From: Clostridia bacterium
GTDB lineage: Bacteria > Bacillota > Clostridia > Lachnospirales > Cellulosilyticaceae
DNA length: 64,000 nt
Direction: 5' to 3'
NCBI GenBank assembly: GCA_029239755.1
Contig: JARBUI010000018.1
Coordinates: 1 to 64,000, forward strand
The first letter of the stretch is position 1. Every line of letters begins with the position of its first letter. The notes below the pieces were generated by a model. The model did no database searches, was not told the DNA's origin, and saw only the letters and a program-made list of their open reading frames with translations. The translations under genes and the position numbers were made by a program. Shown piece after piece: positions 15,802 to 24,017 of the stretch.

Positions 15802-16233
15802 TTAACCCCTTTCCTCAAAGACAATAGCTGCATTAGGGCAACCTTTGACACAAGCAGGTTCCCCTGTTCTTGAGATGCAAAGATCACACTTTTTAATTAC
15901 CTTTTCATTATCTGTTACAATACAGCCAAATGGGCAAGAGAGTACGCACGTATAACATCCCACGCATCTTGTATCATCTATTGTAATAACCCCGTCTGTA
16001 ACAGTTAAAGCACCAGCAATGCATCCTTTTACGCAAAGAGGTTCATCACAGTGTCTGCACTGCACTGCAAAGTTAATATCGTCTCCTTCTTCAATCACAA
16101 TACGAGGAGTTGTTTTAGTGTTTCCATTAAAGGCTTTTACCATGTCAGATTTACCGCTGTTTGCAAAACTGCAGTGGTATTCACAAAGGTGGCAGCCAAG
16201 ACACCAGTCTTCATTTACATATACTCTTTTCAT
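15802..16233 (-). CDS. 4Fe-4S electron-transfer protein of the glutamate synthase operon
   Basis: A 143-residue HycB/DmsB-like polyferredoxin. Four cysteine clusters are visible: CLGCHLCEYHC, CRHCDEPLCVKGC, CVGCYTCVLSCPFGC and CDLCISRTGEPACVKGC, enough for four 4Fe-4S centres. The start is the ATG at 16233 after a long G run; the in-frame upstream start at 16263 overlaps the preceding gene. Operon position implies that it carries electrons between the FAD subunit and the FMN glutamate synthase subunit. This is context, since such subunits also serve other oxidoreductases. Confidence 0.9.
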   Translation of the reverse strand: MKRVYVNEDWCLGCHLCEYHCSFANSGKSDMVKAFNGNTKTTPRIVIEEGDDINFAVQCRHCDEPLCVKGCIAGALTVTDGVITIDDTRCVGCYTCVLSCPFGCIVTDNEKVIKKCDLCISRTGEPACVKGCPNAAIVFEERG

Positions 16234-16249
16234 TATTTTGCCCCCCCTT

Positions 16250-17755
16250 TTATTCACCTGCATGAGATATGCCTAAAATCTCAAGTTCTTTTTCAGTGAG
16301 TCCAATACCACGAAGCATTAAGCGGTTGCCGCGAAGGGATTCGATAGAGTTAATACCCATACCGCCCATCATTTCTTTCACCTCATGATCCCAGGCATGA
16401 ACAAGATTTACTAAACGTTTGTAGCCGATTTCTGGATTTAGTCGTTTTACAAGATCAGGTCTTTGTGTTGCAATACCCCAATTACACTTAGCACCATGGC
16501 AGCTTCGACACAGATGACATCCAAGGGCAAGAAGCGCAGCGCTGCCAATATAGACAGCATCAGCACCGAGCGCAATAGCTTTGACGATATCAGCGCTGCT
16601 TCGGACACTGCCGCCGATTACAACTGAAACATCATTACGAATGCCTTCATCACGAAGTCTTTGATCTACAGCAGCAAGAGCAAGTTCTATTGGAATACCC
16701 ACATTATCACGTATTCTTGTTGGAGCAGCGCCGGTGCCACCTCTATAGCCGTCAATAGCAATGATATCTGCTCCAGATCGGGCAATACCAGATGCAATAG
16801 CAGCTACGTTATGTACAGCAGCAATTTTTACGATTACAGGTTTTTTGTAATCAGTAGCCTCTTTAAGAGAATAAATAAGCTGCCTTAAATCCTCAATAGA
16901 GTAAATATCATGATGGGGAGCAGGAGAGATAGCATCTGTACCTCTTGGTATCATTCTTGTTCTGGATACATCTTCTCCAACCTTTGTGCCAGGTAGGTGC
17001 CCGCCGATGCCAGGTTTTGCCCCCTGACCCATTTTGATTTCTATTGCAGCGCCTGCCTCTAAATATTTTTTGTGTACGCCAAATCTGCCAGATGCAACTT
17101 GAACGATAGTGTTTGCACCATATTTATAGAAGTCCTGGTGAAGTCCGCCTTCACCTGTATTGTAATAGATACCAAGTTGTTCAGCAGCTCTGGCTAAGCT
17201 TTCGTGAGCATTTTTGCTGATAGAACCATAGGACATGGCTGAGAACATAATAGGTATATTAAGTTTTAAATTTGGATAAGTAGGAGATGTAATATTCCCC
17301 TCTTTATCAAACGTAATGGTTCTAGGCTTTTTACCTAAAAAGGTCTGAGTTTCCATTGGTTCACGAAGCGGGTCAATAGAAGGATTTGTTACCTGGCTTG
17401 CATTAATGAGCATTTTATCCCAGTATACTGGATAAGGCTGAGGATTTCCCATACTAGACAGAAGTACGCCCCCCGTTCCGGCTTGTCTGTAAGCATCTGT
17501 TATAAGAGCCTGGCTCCAGTTAGCATTTTTCTTAAAAATATTATCCGTTTCAACTATTTTAAGAGCTCTTGTTGGACATAGACTCACGCATCTTTGACAG
17601 TCAACACAGCTCGCATCATCTGCTGTCATACAATCAAATTCTTCATCGTAAGTATGCACCTCGTTCGCACACTGTCTTACGCAAACTTTGCATTTGATAC
17701 ACTTTTTTTCATTACGTACTACTTCATAATCAGGGTAAAAATAATTAATTGCCAT
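16250..17755 (-). CDS. Glutamate synthase FMN-binding catalytic subunit with N-terminal ferredoxin domain
   Basis: A 501-residue archaeal-type GltB core that aminates 2-oxoglutarate to glutamate. Residues 1-75 carry two 4Fe-4S motifs (CIKCKVCVRQC and CVDCQRCVSLC). The FMN barrel includes MFSAMSYGSISKNAH near 165, GEGGLHQD near 195, KMGQGAKPGIGGHLPG near 233 and IDGYRGGTGAAPT near 320. The 3Fe-4S ligands are in GCHLCRSCHGAKC near 420. ATG 17755 follows GGAGGTGA; an in-frame ATG at 17770 overlaps that ribosome binding site. It overlaps the end of the amidotransferase gene by 11 bases. The glutaminase domain is encoded separately, as in archaea. Confidence 0.95.
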   Translation of the reverse strand: MAINYFYPDYEVVRNEKKCIKCKVCVRQCANEVHTYDEEFDCMTADDASCVDCQRCVSLCPTRALKIVETDNIFKKNANWSQALITDAYRQAGTGGVLLSSMGNPQPYPVYWDKMLINASQVTNPSIDPLREPMETQTFLGKKPRTITFDKEGNITSPTYPNLKLNIPIMFSAMSYGSISKNAHESLARAAEQLGIYYNTGEGGLHQDFYKYGANTIVQVASGRFGVHKKYLEAGAAIEIKMGQGAKPGIGGHLPGTKVGEDVSRTRMIPRGTDAISPAPHHDIYSIEDLRQLIYSLKEATDYKKPVIVKIAAVHNVAAIASGIARSGADIIAIDGYRGGTGAAPTRIRDNVGIPIELALAAVDQRLRDEGIRNDVSVVIGGSVRSSADIVKAIALGADAVYIGSAALLALGCHLCRSCHGAKCNWGIATQRPDLVKRLNPEIGYKRLVNLVHAWDHEVKEMMGGMGINSIESLRGNRLMLRGIGLTEKELEILGISHAGE

Positions 17756-18854
17756 ACGAATCACCTCCATTATTTAAAGTTACAATAATAGGTTCCCCGC
17801 CTTTAGGAGACCAAATTTTGTCTACTTCAGGGCAGATTGCACGTATGGCACACTCTTCACTGGCGATATACACCATATCATCTTTTTCAGCAGCTACCAT
17901 TGAACGAAGTTTTAAACGGTCGTTAAGCGCCATAATACCTCCTTCAAAACCTAGGATAATAGAAAATGGCCCTGTAATCAGAAGACTTGAGAACATATTA
18001 CGGAAAAGGAGTGCCTTTTCTTTTTCTTTTGCAGGAAGTGTGTCAATTTTACTCCAGAAAGGTGCAGCGATAATTTTAGCAATATCTTCGCAGCTTAGGT
18101 TATGCTTACGATTTAAAAAGTCTATGATGTAAGTAATGACTTCTGTATCTGTAAGAAGTGTACATTTATAACCATACATCTCAACAAAACGTCTGTTAGC
18201 ATCGTAAGAGGAAATTTCACCATTATGTACAATAGTATAATCAAGAAGGGCAAATGGATGAGCCCCGCCCCACCAGCCAGGTGTATTAGTTGGATATCTT
18301 CCGTGAGCTGTCCACGCATAACCAGCATATTCGTCCAGTCTATAAAATTCCCCAACGTCTTCAGGAAAACCAACCGCTTTAAAAACACCCATGTTTTTAC
18401 CGCTTGAAAAAACATAAGCACCATCAATCTTAATGTTAATATTAATAACAGACTGGGCAACAAATTCTTTTTCTTCGAGCTGACTTGCTGCAAGCTTTGT
18501 TGGGAGCGGCTCTAGGAAGTACCTCCAGATCAGAGGCTCATTAGTAATATTCTTGTGTTTCTTGGTAGGAATACGGCTAAGGTTGACGATATCAAAGTGT
18601 TCTTCTAAAAACCTTTCAGTTTCTTCTCTGGATGCACTATCTTCGTAAAAAACGTGAAAAGCGTATAAATCTTTATACTCAGGATAAATCCCATAGCCAG
18701 CAAAACCACCTCCTAGACCATTTGAACGGTCGTGCATATAGGAAATAGATTTTACTATTTGATCTCCAGAAATGCGCTTGCCATTTCGATTAATAAAACC
18801 TGAAATAGCACATCCTGAAGGAATTCTGATTTGACCTTCTTTTTTTAGCATCAT
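17745..18854 (-). CDS. Glutamate synthase glutamine amidotransferase subunit
   Basis: Class II glutamine amidotransferase (369 residues) that hydrolyses glutamine and supplies ammonia to the FMN subunit. The nucleophile Cys15 is in IPSGCAISGFINRNG, preceded by a 14-residue leader that would have to be removed to expose it. Later motifs are AHGRYPTNTPGWWGGAHPF near 205 and HNGEISSYDANRRF near 232. The start at 18854 has AAGGAG six bases upstream. It is the first gene of the operon, behind a strong promoter and an attenuator. Split glutaminase subunits of this kind are typical of archaea and many Clostridia. Confidence 0.93.
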   Translation of the reverse strand: MMLKKEGQIRIPSGCAISGFINRNGKRISGDQIVKSISYMHDRSNGLGGGFAGYGIYPEYKDLYAFHVFYEDSASREETERFLEEHFDIVNLSRIPTKKHKNITNEPLIWRYFLEPLPTKLAASQLEEKEFVAQSVININIKIDGAYVFSSGKNMGVFKAVGFPEDVGEFYRLDEYAGYAWTAHGRYPTNTPGWWGGAHPFALLDYTIVHNGEISSYDANRRFVEMYGYKCTLLTDTEVITYIIDFLNRKHNLSCEDIAKIIAAPFWSKIDTLPAKEKEKALLFRNMFSSLLITGPFSIILGFEGGIMALNDRLKLRSMVAAEKDDMVYIASEECAIRAICPEVDKIWSPKGGEPIIVTLNNGGDSYGN

Positions 18855-18904
18855 GCATTTCTCCTTAAAAAAATTTATTCCCGGATACTCCAAAACAGCC
18901 AAAA

Positions 18905-18951
18905 AAAGGCGCACTTTGGGTAAGGTTTACCCAAAGAACGCCTTTGTTCCT
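18905..18951 (-). promoter_or_regulatory. Leader attenuator of the glutamate synthase operon with ANTAR-type hexaloop
   Basis: On the coding strand an intrinsic terminator (AAAGGCG-TTC-TTTGGGT and ACCCAAA-GTG-CGCC, then a T8 run; plus 18901-18945) lies about 10 bases after the predicted transcription start. Its 5' side can instead fold as AGGAAC-[AAAGGC]-GTTCTT (18934-18951), a 6-bp stem with a hexaloop having A at position 1 and G at position 4. The loop contains the GGC needed for the terminator base, so the two folds exclude each other. A nearly identical design precedes gatC. Confidence 0.65.
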
Positions 18952-18963
18952 GCATATGATTAT

Positions 18964-18992
18964 TTTATAGCATTTATATAGAAAAAAGTCAA
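18964..18992 (-). promoter_or_regulatory. Sigma-A promoter of the glutamate synthase operon
   Basis: TTGACT, 17-base spacer, TATAAA on the minus strand. The start of transcription would fall near 18957, leaving almost no leader before the attenuator. The 220 bases from here to the divergent gatC promoter are AT-rich and show no gene. Confidence 0.75.
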
Positions 18993-19216
18993 TGGATTAT
19001 GAAGCAGAACTCAATCATTCCATCATTTTTGTGGTATCTTACAAAACAAAGTCATATAATGAAGGAGAATTATACTTTTCAGAGATAAAAAGACTTTTAT
19101 AGTGTCATTAAATGCAAAATAGAATATATTTAAATATATAAAAGGTGAATAAATAAGCATTTTTTGTTATTTAAATTCAGCTCATGAAAAAATACAAGGC
19201 TACTAAAAAAAAACAC

Positions 19217-19245
19217 TTGAAATTTTAGAATTCACCATGTATAAT
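19217..19245 (+). promoter_or_regulatory. Sigma-A promoter of gatCAB-aspS-glnN
   Basis: TTGAAA (19217-19222), 17-base spacer, TATAAT (19240-19245). Transcription would start near 19252, about 15 bases before the attenuator. Confidence 0.8.
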
Positions 19246-19266
19246 GAGTCACAAAGAGAATCTGAT

Positions 19267-19333
19267 TTAGCAATGGCGCTAACTTATTAACATGATGTCA
19301 TGTTACGTAAGTGGCGTTTTTTATTTTTTTAGG
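19267..19333 (+). promoter_or_regulatory. Leader attenuator of the gatCAB operon with ANTAR-type hexaloop
   Basis: TTAGC-[AATGGC]-GCTAA (19267-19282) is a 5-bp stem with a hexaloop (A1, G4). The downstream intrinsic terminator uses CGC-ACTTA-AACATGA (from 19277) with TCATGTT-TAAGT-GCG and a long T run (19315-19330), so it needs bases in the loop and 3' arm of the small hairpin. The design matches the glutamate synthase leader, including GGC in the loop. This supports shared control by the ANTAR protein encoded downstream of glnA (inference). Confidence 0.65.
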
Positions 19334-19402
19334 AGTGTTATAAATTAGAAAGACTTGGAGAGTCTATGATAGTAGTAAAATTTGGAGTAATCTATTAGGT
19401 AG

Positions 19403-19696
19403 GTGATAGGAGTGTTAGATACTGATTTAATTACTTATTTAGCGAAACTCTCAAAGCTTCAGATTGATGAGGCAGACAAAGAGAGGCTAGTGTCTGAAAT
19501 GAGCGCAATTGTTGAGCTTATGGATACTATGAATGATGTAACTTTTGATGAGGATGATAATTCAAAAGGTGAGGGAGTAAGCCTGGTGAATTTAAGAGAA
19601 GATAAACCTCGGGAGTCTTTTGACAGAGAAAAAATTCTTGCAAATGCTTCTCACAAAAAAGATGGGTTTTTCGTAGTACCAAAGATTATGGAGTAG
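19403..19696 (+). CDS. gatC: Asp-tRNA(Asn)/Glu-tRNA(Gln) amidotransferase subunit C
   Basis: Small stabilising subunit of the GatCAB tRNA-dependent amidotransferase, 97 residues. The family layout is clear: an N-terminal helix TDLITYLAKLSKLQIDE, then MSAIVELMDTMNDVT, the linker LREDKPRESFDREKILANA and the C-terminal DGFFVVPKIME. The start is uncertain: GTG 19403 sits after TAGGTAGG, while GTG 19412 is preceded closely by AGGAG. It is the first gene of gatC-gatA-gatB-aspS-glnN and lies behind an attenuator; GatCAB consumes glutamine, which suits a glutamine-linked regulator. Confidence 0.93.
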   Translation: MIGVLDTDLITYLAKLSKLQIDEADKERLVSEMSAIVELMDTMNDVTFDEDDNSKGEGVSLVNLREDKPRESFDREKILANASHKKDGFFVVPKIME

Positions 19697-19714
19697 CAAG
19701 TTAGGAGGAGATTT

Positions 19715-21163
19715 ATGGAGCTATGTGATAAGAGTATTCTTGAACTTAGACAGATGTTAGATCAAAAGGAGATATCATCTTCGGAGCTTACAAAATATTA
19801 CCTTGATAGGATTAATAAAATAGATGGACAAATAAACAGTTATATTACAGTATGCGAAGAAGAAGCTTTAAAAACTGCTGAAAATGCAGATAACAGAATT
19901 GCAAAAGGAGAAGCATCCGCTCTTACAGGTATTCCAATCAGCATTAAAGATAATATGTGTACGGAGGGAATACGAACAACTTGTGGTTCAAAAATGCTTG
20001 GAAATTTTGTACCGCCGTATAATGCAACAGCCGTAAGTAAATTACTGGCTGAAGATGCGGTTATACTAGGAAAAGTAAGCATGGATGAGTTTGCGATGGG
20101 TGGTTCAACACAAACTTCTTATTATAAAAAGACAACAAATCCATATGATAAGGCAAGGGTACCAGGAGGTTCTTCAGGCGGAAGTGCAGCATCTGTTGCA
20201 GCAAAGCTTTCAGCAGCATCCTTAGGATCTGATACTGGAGGATCTATAAGACAGCCAGCAGCATTTTGCGGTATTACAGGGATGAAACCAACTTACGGAG
20301 CCGTATCAAGATTTGGGTTAGTGGCTTTTGCAAGTTCTTTCGATCAGATAGGACCGCTTGCTCATAGTGCAAAGGATTGTGCAGGCATACTAAATGTTAT
20401 TTCTGGACACGATGTAAACGATGGGACTTCAGAACGTCAAAAAATAGATTTTAGCAGCAAATTAGGGAAAGATATTAAAGGGCTGAAATTAGCTCTTCCA
20501 AAAGAATTTTTTGGAGATGGAATAGATGAGAGTGTCAAAAGTGCTGTACTAAAAGCAGCAGCAGAGTATGAGAAGATGGGAGCCAAAATCGTAGAGGTTT
20601 CTATGCCAAGTCTCAAATATGCAATAGCAGCTTATTATCTTATAGCCTCAGCGGAAGCAAGCTCAAACCTTGCGAGATATGACGGCATTAAGTTTGGATA
20701 TTGTACGCCAGATGCTAAGACTTATGACGAGCGTATAACACGTACGCGTAAGGAAGGATTTGGAGAAGAAGTAAAGAGAAGAATTCTGCTTGGAACTTAT
20801 GCATTATCCAGTGGTTATTATGATGCATATTATAAAAAAGCACTTTATGTGCAGCAAAAGATTAAAGCAGAATATAAAGGTATTTTTGATACGTGTGATG
20901 CTATCATCACACCAACAGCACCTACAACAGCTTATAAAATAGGAGAAATCGAAGGGGATCCAGTTAAGATGTATTTAGCGGATATTTGCACTGTAACAGT
21001 TAATATTGCAGGACTTCCAGCACTATCAACAACTTGCGGTTACGACAATGCGGGTATGCCAATAGGTATGTCAGTAGTCGGCAAAGCCTTTGATGATGCA
21101 ACTGTACTTCAAGTAGCAGATGCATTTGAAACGAGTTTTAAGCGTATAAATCCTAAATTATAA
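19715..21163 (+). CDS. gatA: Asp-tRNA(Asn)/Glu-tRNA(Gln) amidotransferase subunit A
   Basis: Amidase subunit that releases ammonia from glutamine for transamidation of mischarged tRNA. The 482 residues carry the amidase signature GGSSGGSAASVAAKLSAASL near 150-169, the cis-Ser/Ser catalytic pair in GSDTGGSIRQPAAFCG and the catalytic Lys in ISIKDNMC near 76. AGGAGG lies eight bases before the ATG. It starts 18 bases after gatC and is followed by gatB. Confidence 0.97.
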   Translation: MELCDKSILELRQMLDQKEISSSELTKYYLDRINKIDGQINSYITVCEEEALKTAENADNRIAKGEASALTGIPISIKDNMCTEGIRTTCGSKMLGNFVPPYNATAVSKLLAEDAVILGKVSMDEFAMGGSTQTSYYKKTTNPYDKARVPGGSSGGSAASVAAKLSAASLGSDTGGSIRQPAAFCGITGMKPTYGAVSRFGLVAFASSFDQIGPLAHSAKDCAGILNVISGHDVNDGTSERQKIDFSSKLGKDIKGLKLALPKEFFGDGIDESVKSAVLKAAAEYEKMGAKIVEVSMPSLKYAIAAYYLIASAEASSNLARYDGIKFGYCTPDAKTYDERITRTRKEGFGEEVKRRILLGTYALSSGYYDAYYKKALYVQQKIKAEYKGIFDTCDAIITPTAPTTAYKIGEIEGDPVKMYLADICTVTVNIAGLPALSTTCGYDNAGMPIGMSVVGKAFDDATVLQVADAFETSFKRINPKL

Positions 21164-21183
21164 CGAAGAGGTAGGTGATAAAA

Positions 21184-22623
21184 ATGGCAAATTATATTCC
21201 TGTAATAGGACTTGAAATACACGCACAGCTCCTTACAAATACTAAGATCTTTTGTAATTGCGAGGTAGACTTTGGCGGAGAACAAAATACCCGCTGCTGT
21301 CCTGTGTGTACCGGACTTCCAGGCACACTTCCAGTGCTTAACAGTCAGGTAGTAAGCTATGCTATTAAAGGCGGGCTTGCATTAAACTGTGACATTAACA
21401 GATTTTCAAAGATAGACAGAAAAAACTATTTTTATCCTGATCTTCCAAAGGCATATCAAATTTCACAGTTTGATTTACCTTTATGTATAGATGGTAAGGT
21501 TAAAATAGATATGGGTGAAGAAGAAAAATACATTCGTGTTCACCGTATTCATATAGAAGAAGATGCAGGTAAGCTTGTACATGATGATATCGAAAATGCA
21601 AGTCTTGCTGATTACAATAGATGCGGCGTACCGCTTATAGAAATAGTTTCTGAGCCAGATATGGGATCTGCGGAAGAGGCAAAAGCTTATGTAGAAAAAG
21701 TAGCAGGACTGCTGCAATATGCAGGAGTCAGCCTTTGCAGAATGGAAGAAGGTTCTCTAAGAGCAGATGTTAATATCTCCCTTAAAAGGCCGGAAGCTGC
21801 GAAACTTGGCACAAAAGTAGAAATAAAAAATCTTAATTCACTTAAATCAATTGTTAGAGCTATTGAGTATGAAATAGAAAGACAGACAAAAATGCTTAAT
21901 GCCGGTGAAGAGATTATTCAGGAGACAAGAAGATTTAATGACAATAGAGGCGTAACAACTTCGATGCGTTCCAAAGAGGATGCACATGATTATAGGTACT
22001 TTAAAGAGCCTGATGTTATTCCAGTAAGTATTACGGATGATGATATAGAAGCTATAAGAAAAGAACTACCGATGCTTATTGATGAACGTTTAGATCTTTA
22101 CACAAAAGAATATGGACTTAACAAAGCAGATTCAAAAATTCTCGTAGCGAATAAAGAAATATCTGATTTATATAATGAATCTATCAGTAGCTATGCAAAC
22201 TATAAAGCAGTAGCAAACTTTATAGTAGTAGACCTTCTAAGATACGTAAATGAGGGAGAACTAGACAGTAAAAATATACCTTTTACAGCGGCAGAGTTTG
22301 CAGAACTTGTAAAGATGGCTGAAGAAGAAGTCGTTAACAAGAATAATGCTAAGGCTATTCTTAAAATGATGTTGGAAGGCAAAAAGTCTCCGCAGCAAAT
22401 TGCTAAGGATGAAGGCTTCCTCATGAATGATAGTGCAGATGAAATAGAAGAAGTGGTAAATGGAGTAGTGAGTGAGTTTACTGCAGAAGTAGAAGGATAT
22501 CTTGCAGGAAAAGAAAAATTATTTGGTTTCTTAATGGGTCAGTGCAGTAAGAGACTGGCTGGAAGAGCAAATCCAAAGATGATCAAAGATATACTTGAAC
22601 AAAAACTTGCAAAACTCAAATAG
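21184..22623 (+). CDS. gatB: Asp-tRNA(Asn)/Glu-tRNA(Gln) amidotransferase subunit B
   Basis: Subunit that binds the mischarged tRNA and phosphorylates its acyl group; ammonia arrives by a channel from GatA. 479 residues. Diagnostic N-terminus YIPVIGLEIHAQLLT, zinc site CNCEVDFG with CCPVC, then YFYPDLPKAYQISQFD near 85 and the C-terminal tRNA-binding YqeY-like domain (residues 330-479). ATG 21184 was chosen over GTG 21175 because GAGGTAGG then lies at normal spacing. Confidence 0.97.
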   Translation: MANYIPVIGLEIHAQLLTNTKIFCNCEVDFGGEQNTRCCPVCTGLPGTLPVLNSQVVSYAIKGGLALNCDINRFSKIDRKNYFYPDLPKAYQISQFDLPLCIDGKVKIDMGEEEKYIRVHRIHIEEDAGKLVHDDIENASLADYNRCGVPLIEIVSEPDMGSAEEAKAYVEKVAGLLQYAGVSLCRMEEGSLRADVNISLKRPEAAKLGTKVEIKNLNSLKSIVRAIEYEIERQTKMLNAGEEIIQETRRFNDNRGVTTSMRSKEDAHDYRYFKEPDVIPVSITDDDIEAIRKELPMLIDERLDLYTKEYGLNKADSKILVANKEISDLYNESISSYANYKAVANFIVVDLLRYVNEGELDSKNIPFTAAEFAELVKMAEEEVVNKNNAKAILKMMLEGKKSPQQIAKDEGFLMNDSADEIEEVVNGVVSEFTAEVEGYLAGKEKLFGFLMGQCSKRLAGRANPKMIKDILEQKLAKLK

Positions 22624-22644
22624 AGCAGAAAGGAGGAGTATCGG

Positions 22645-23961
22645 TTGTTAAAGATGAATGGCGTATCAATTAAAAAGTCTGCAGATATTGATGAAATAAA
22701 GCAAAACAGTGATAGTACTGTAACACTGGAAGCATGTGTACACAAAATAAGAACGATGAGTGAGTTTTCATTTGTTATTCTTAGAACAGCTAAATATCTT
22801 GTTCAGGCTATTTATGAAAAAGATAAATGCGGCAAGGATATACAACAACTGAAAGAAGGCTGCTATGTAAGAGTACAGGGACATATCAGAGAAGACGAAC
22901 GGGCAAATTTTGGTATAGAGCTTCAGCTGACTGATTTTGAAGTGCTTAGCAGACCTCAAAGTGATTATCCGCTTAATGTTGCACACAAAAAACTAGGGTG
23001 CGGCCTTGAAGCAAATTTAGATAATAGATCTGTAGCACTTAGAAACCCGTATGAGAAGTCTATCTTTAAAATCCAAGAAGGTGTTGTATCTGGATTTAGG
23101 GAATTTATGTTAAAAGAAGGCTTTACTCAAGTGTTTACTCCTAAAATAGTAGCAGCAGGAGCTGAAGGTGGAGCTAACATTTTTAAGCTGGATTATTTTG
23201 ATCAAGAGGCTTACCTAGCACAAAGCCCACAGTTTTACAAACAAACCTGCGTAGCATTTTTTGACAGGGTTTTTGAGATAGCTCCTGTGTATAGAGCCGA
23301 AAAGCATAATACATCAAGACACTTAAATGAATATATTGGGCTTGATTTTGAAATGGGATTCATAGATAATATGTATGACGTGATGGAGATGGAAACTGCT
23401 ATGTTAAAGCATGTAGTGCAGTATCTTAGCGAAAATTACAGTGAAGAGCTTAAACTATTAGGGGTAACCCTTCCTGTAATAGATACTATACCATCGGTTA
23501 CTTTTGTTGAAGCTGTAGAGCTTATGAAAGGCAAAGGCGGAAAAAATAAATATGACTTAGACCCAGAAGATGAAGTGCTGCTGTGTGAGTATGCAAAAGA
23601 AAACTGGGGAAGTGAATTTGTATTTATTACACATTTTCCTGCATCAAAACGTCCGTTTTATGCGATGAATGATAAAGAAGATAGTCGGTTTGCACTGAGT
23701 TTTGATCTATTGTTCAGGGGACTTGAGATCACAACAGGTGGTCAACGTATTCATGACTATGAAGAACAAGTAGCAAAAATGAAAGAAATGGGTATGCACC
23801 CAGAGGAATTTACGCATTATTTAAATATTCATAAGTATGGCATGCCGCCGCATGGTGGTCTTGGAATAGGACTTGAAAGACTTGTTATGAAGCTTCTCAA
23901 CCTTAAAAATATCAGAGAGGCAAGTATGTTCCCAAGAGATGTCCATAGATTAGAACCATAA
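22645..23961 (+). CDS. aspS: Aspartyl-tRNA synthetase, archaeal (non-discriminating) type
   Basis: Class IIb synthetase of 438 residues, the short archaeal form without the bacterial insertion domain. OB-fold anticodon domain at 20-115, then class II motif 1 (GFREFMLKEGFTQVFTPKI), motif 2 (FEIAPVYRAEKHNTSRHLNEY) and motif 3 (GGLGIGLERLVMKLL). Placement behind gatCAB suggests that it mischarges tRNA(Asn) with Asp, which GatCAB then amidates; this is the usual logic of asparaginyl-tRNA synthesis without AsnRS. The start is taken as TTG 22645, seven bases after AAAGGAGGA; ATG 22654 is less well placed. Confidence 0.93.
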   Translation: MLKMNGVSIKKSADIDEIKQNSDSTVTLEACVHKIRTMSEFSFVILRTAKYLVQAIYEKDKCGKDIQQLKEGCYVRVQGHIREDERANFGIELQLTDFEVLSRPQSDYPLNVAHKKLGCGLEANLDNRSVALRNPYEKSIFKIQEGVVSGFREFMLKEGFTQVFTPKIVAAGAEGGANIFKLDYFDQEAYLAQSPQFYKQTCVAFFDRVFEIAPVYRAEKHNTSRHLNEYIGLDFEMGFIDNMYDVMEMETAMLKHVVQYLSENYSEELKLLGVTLPVIDTIPSVTFVEAVELMKGKGGKNKYDLDPEDEVLLCEYAKENWGSEFVFITHFPASKRPFYAMNDKEDSRFALSFDLLFRGLEITTGGQRIHDYEEQVAKMKEMGMHPEEFTHYLNIHKYGMPPHGGLGIGLERLVMKLLNLKNIREASMFPRDVHRLEP

Positions 23962-24017
23962 GAGTAAAACAAAAAATAAAAATAAAATAATAGGTTAAAT
24001 CGAGGAGGAGTTTAGCA

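Noticed and set aside
19366..19398. Ten-residue ORF (MIVVKFGVIY) before gatC
   Set aside because: It has a passable ribosome binding site and ends five bases before gatC, but lies downstream of the attenuator, is very short and has no telling codons; not enough to call.
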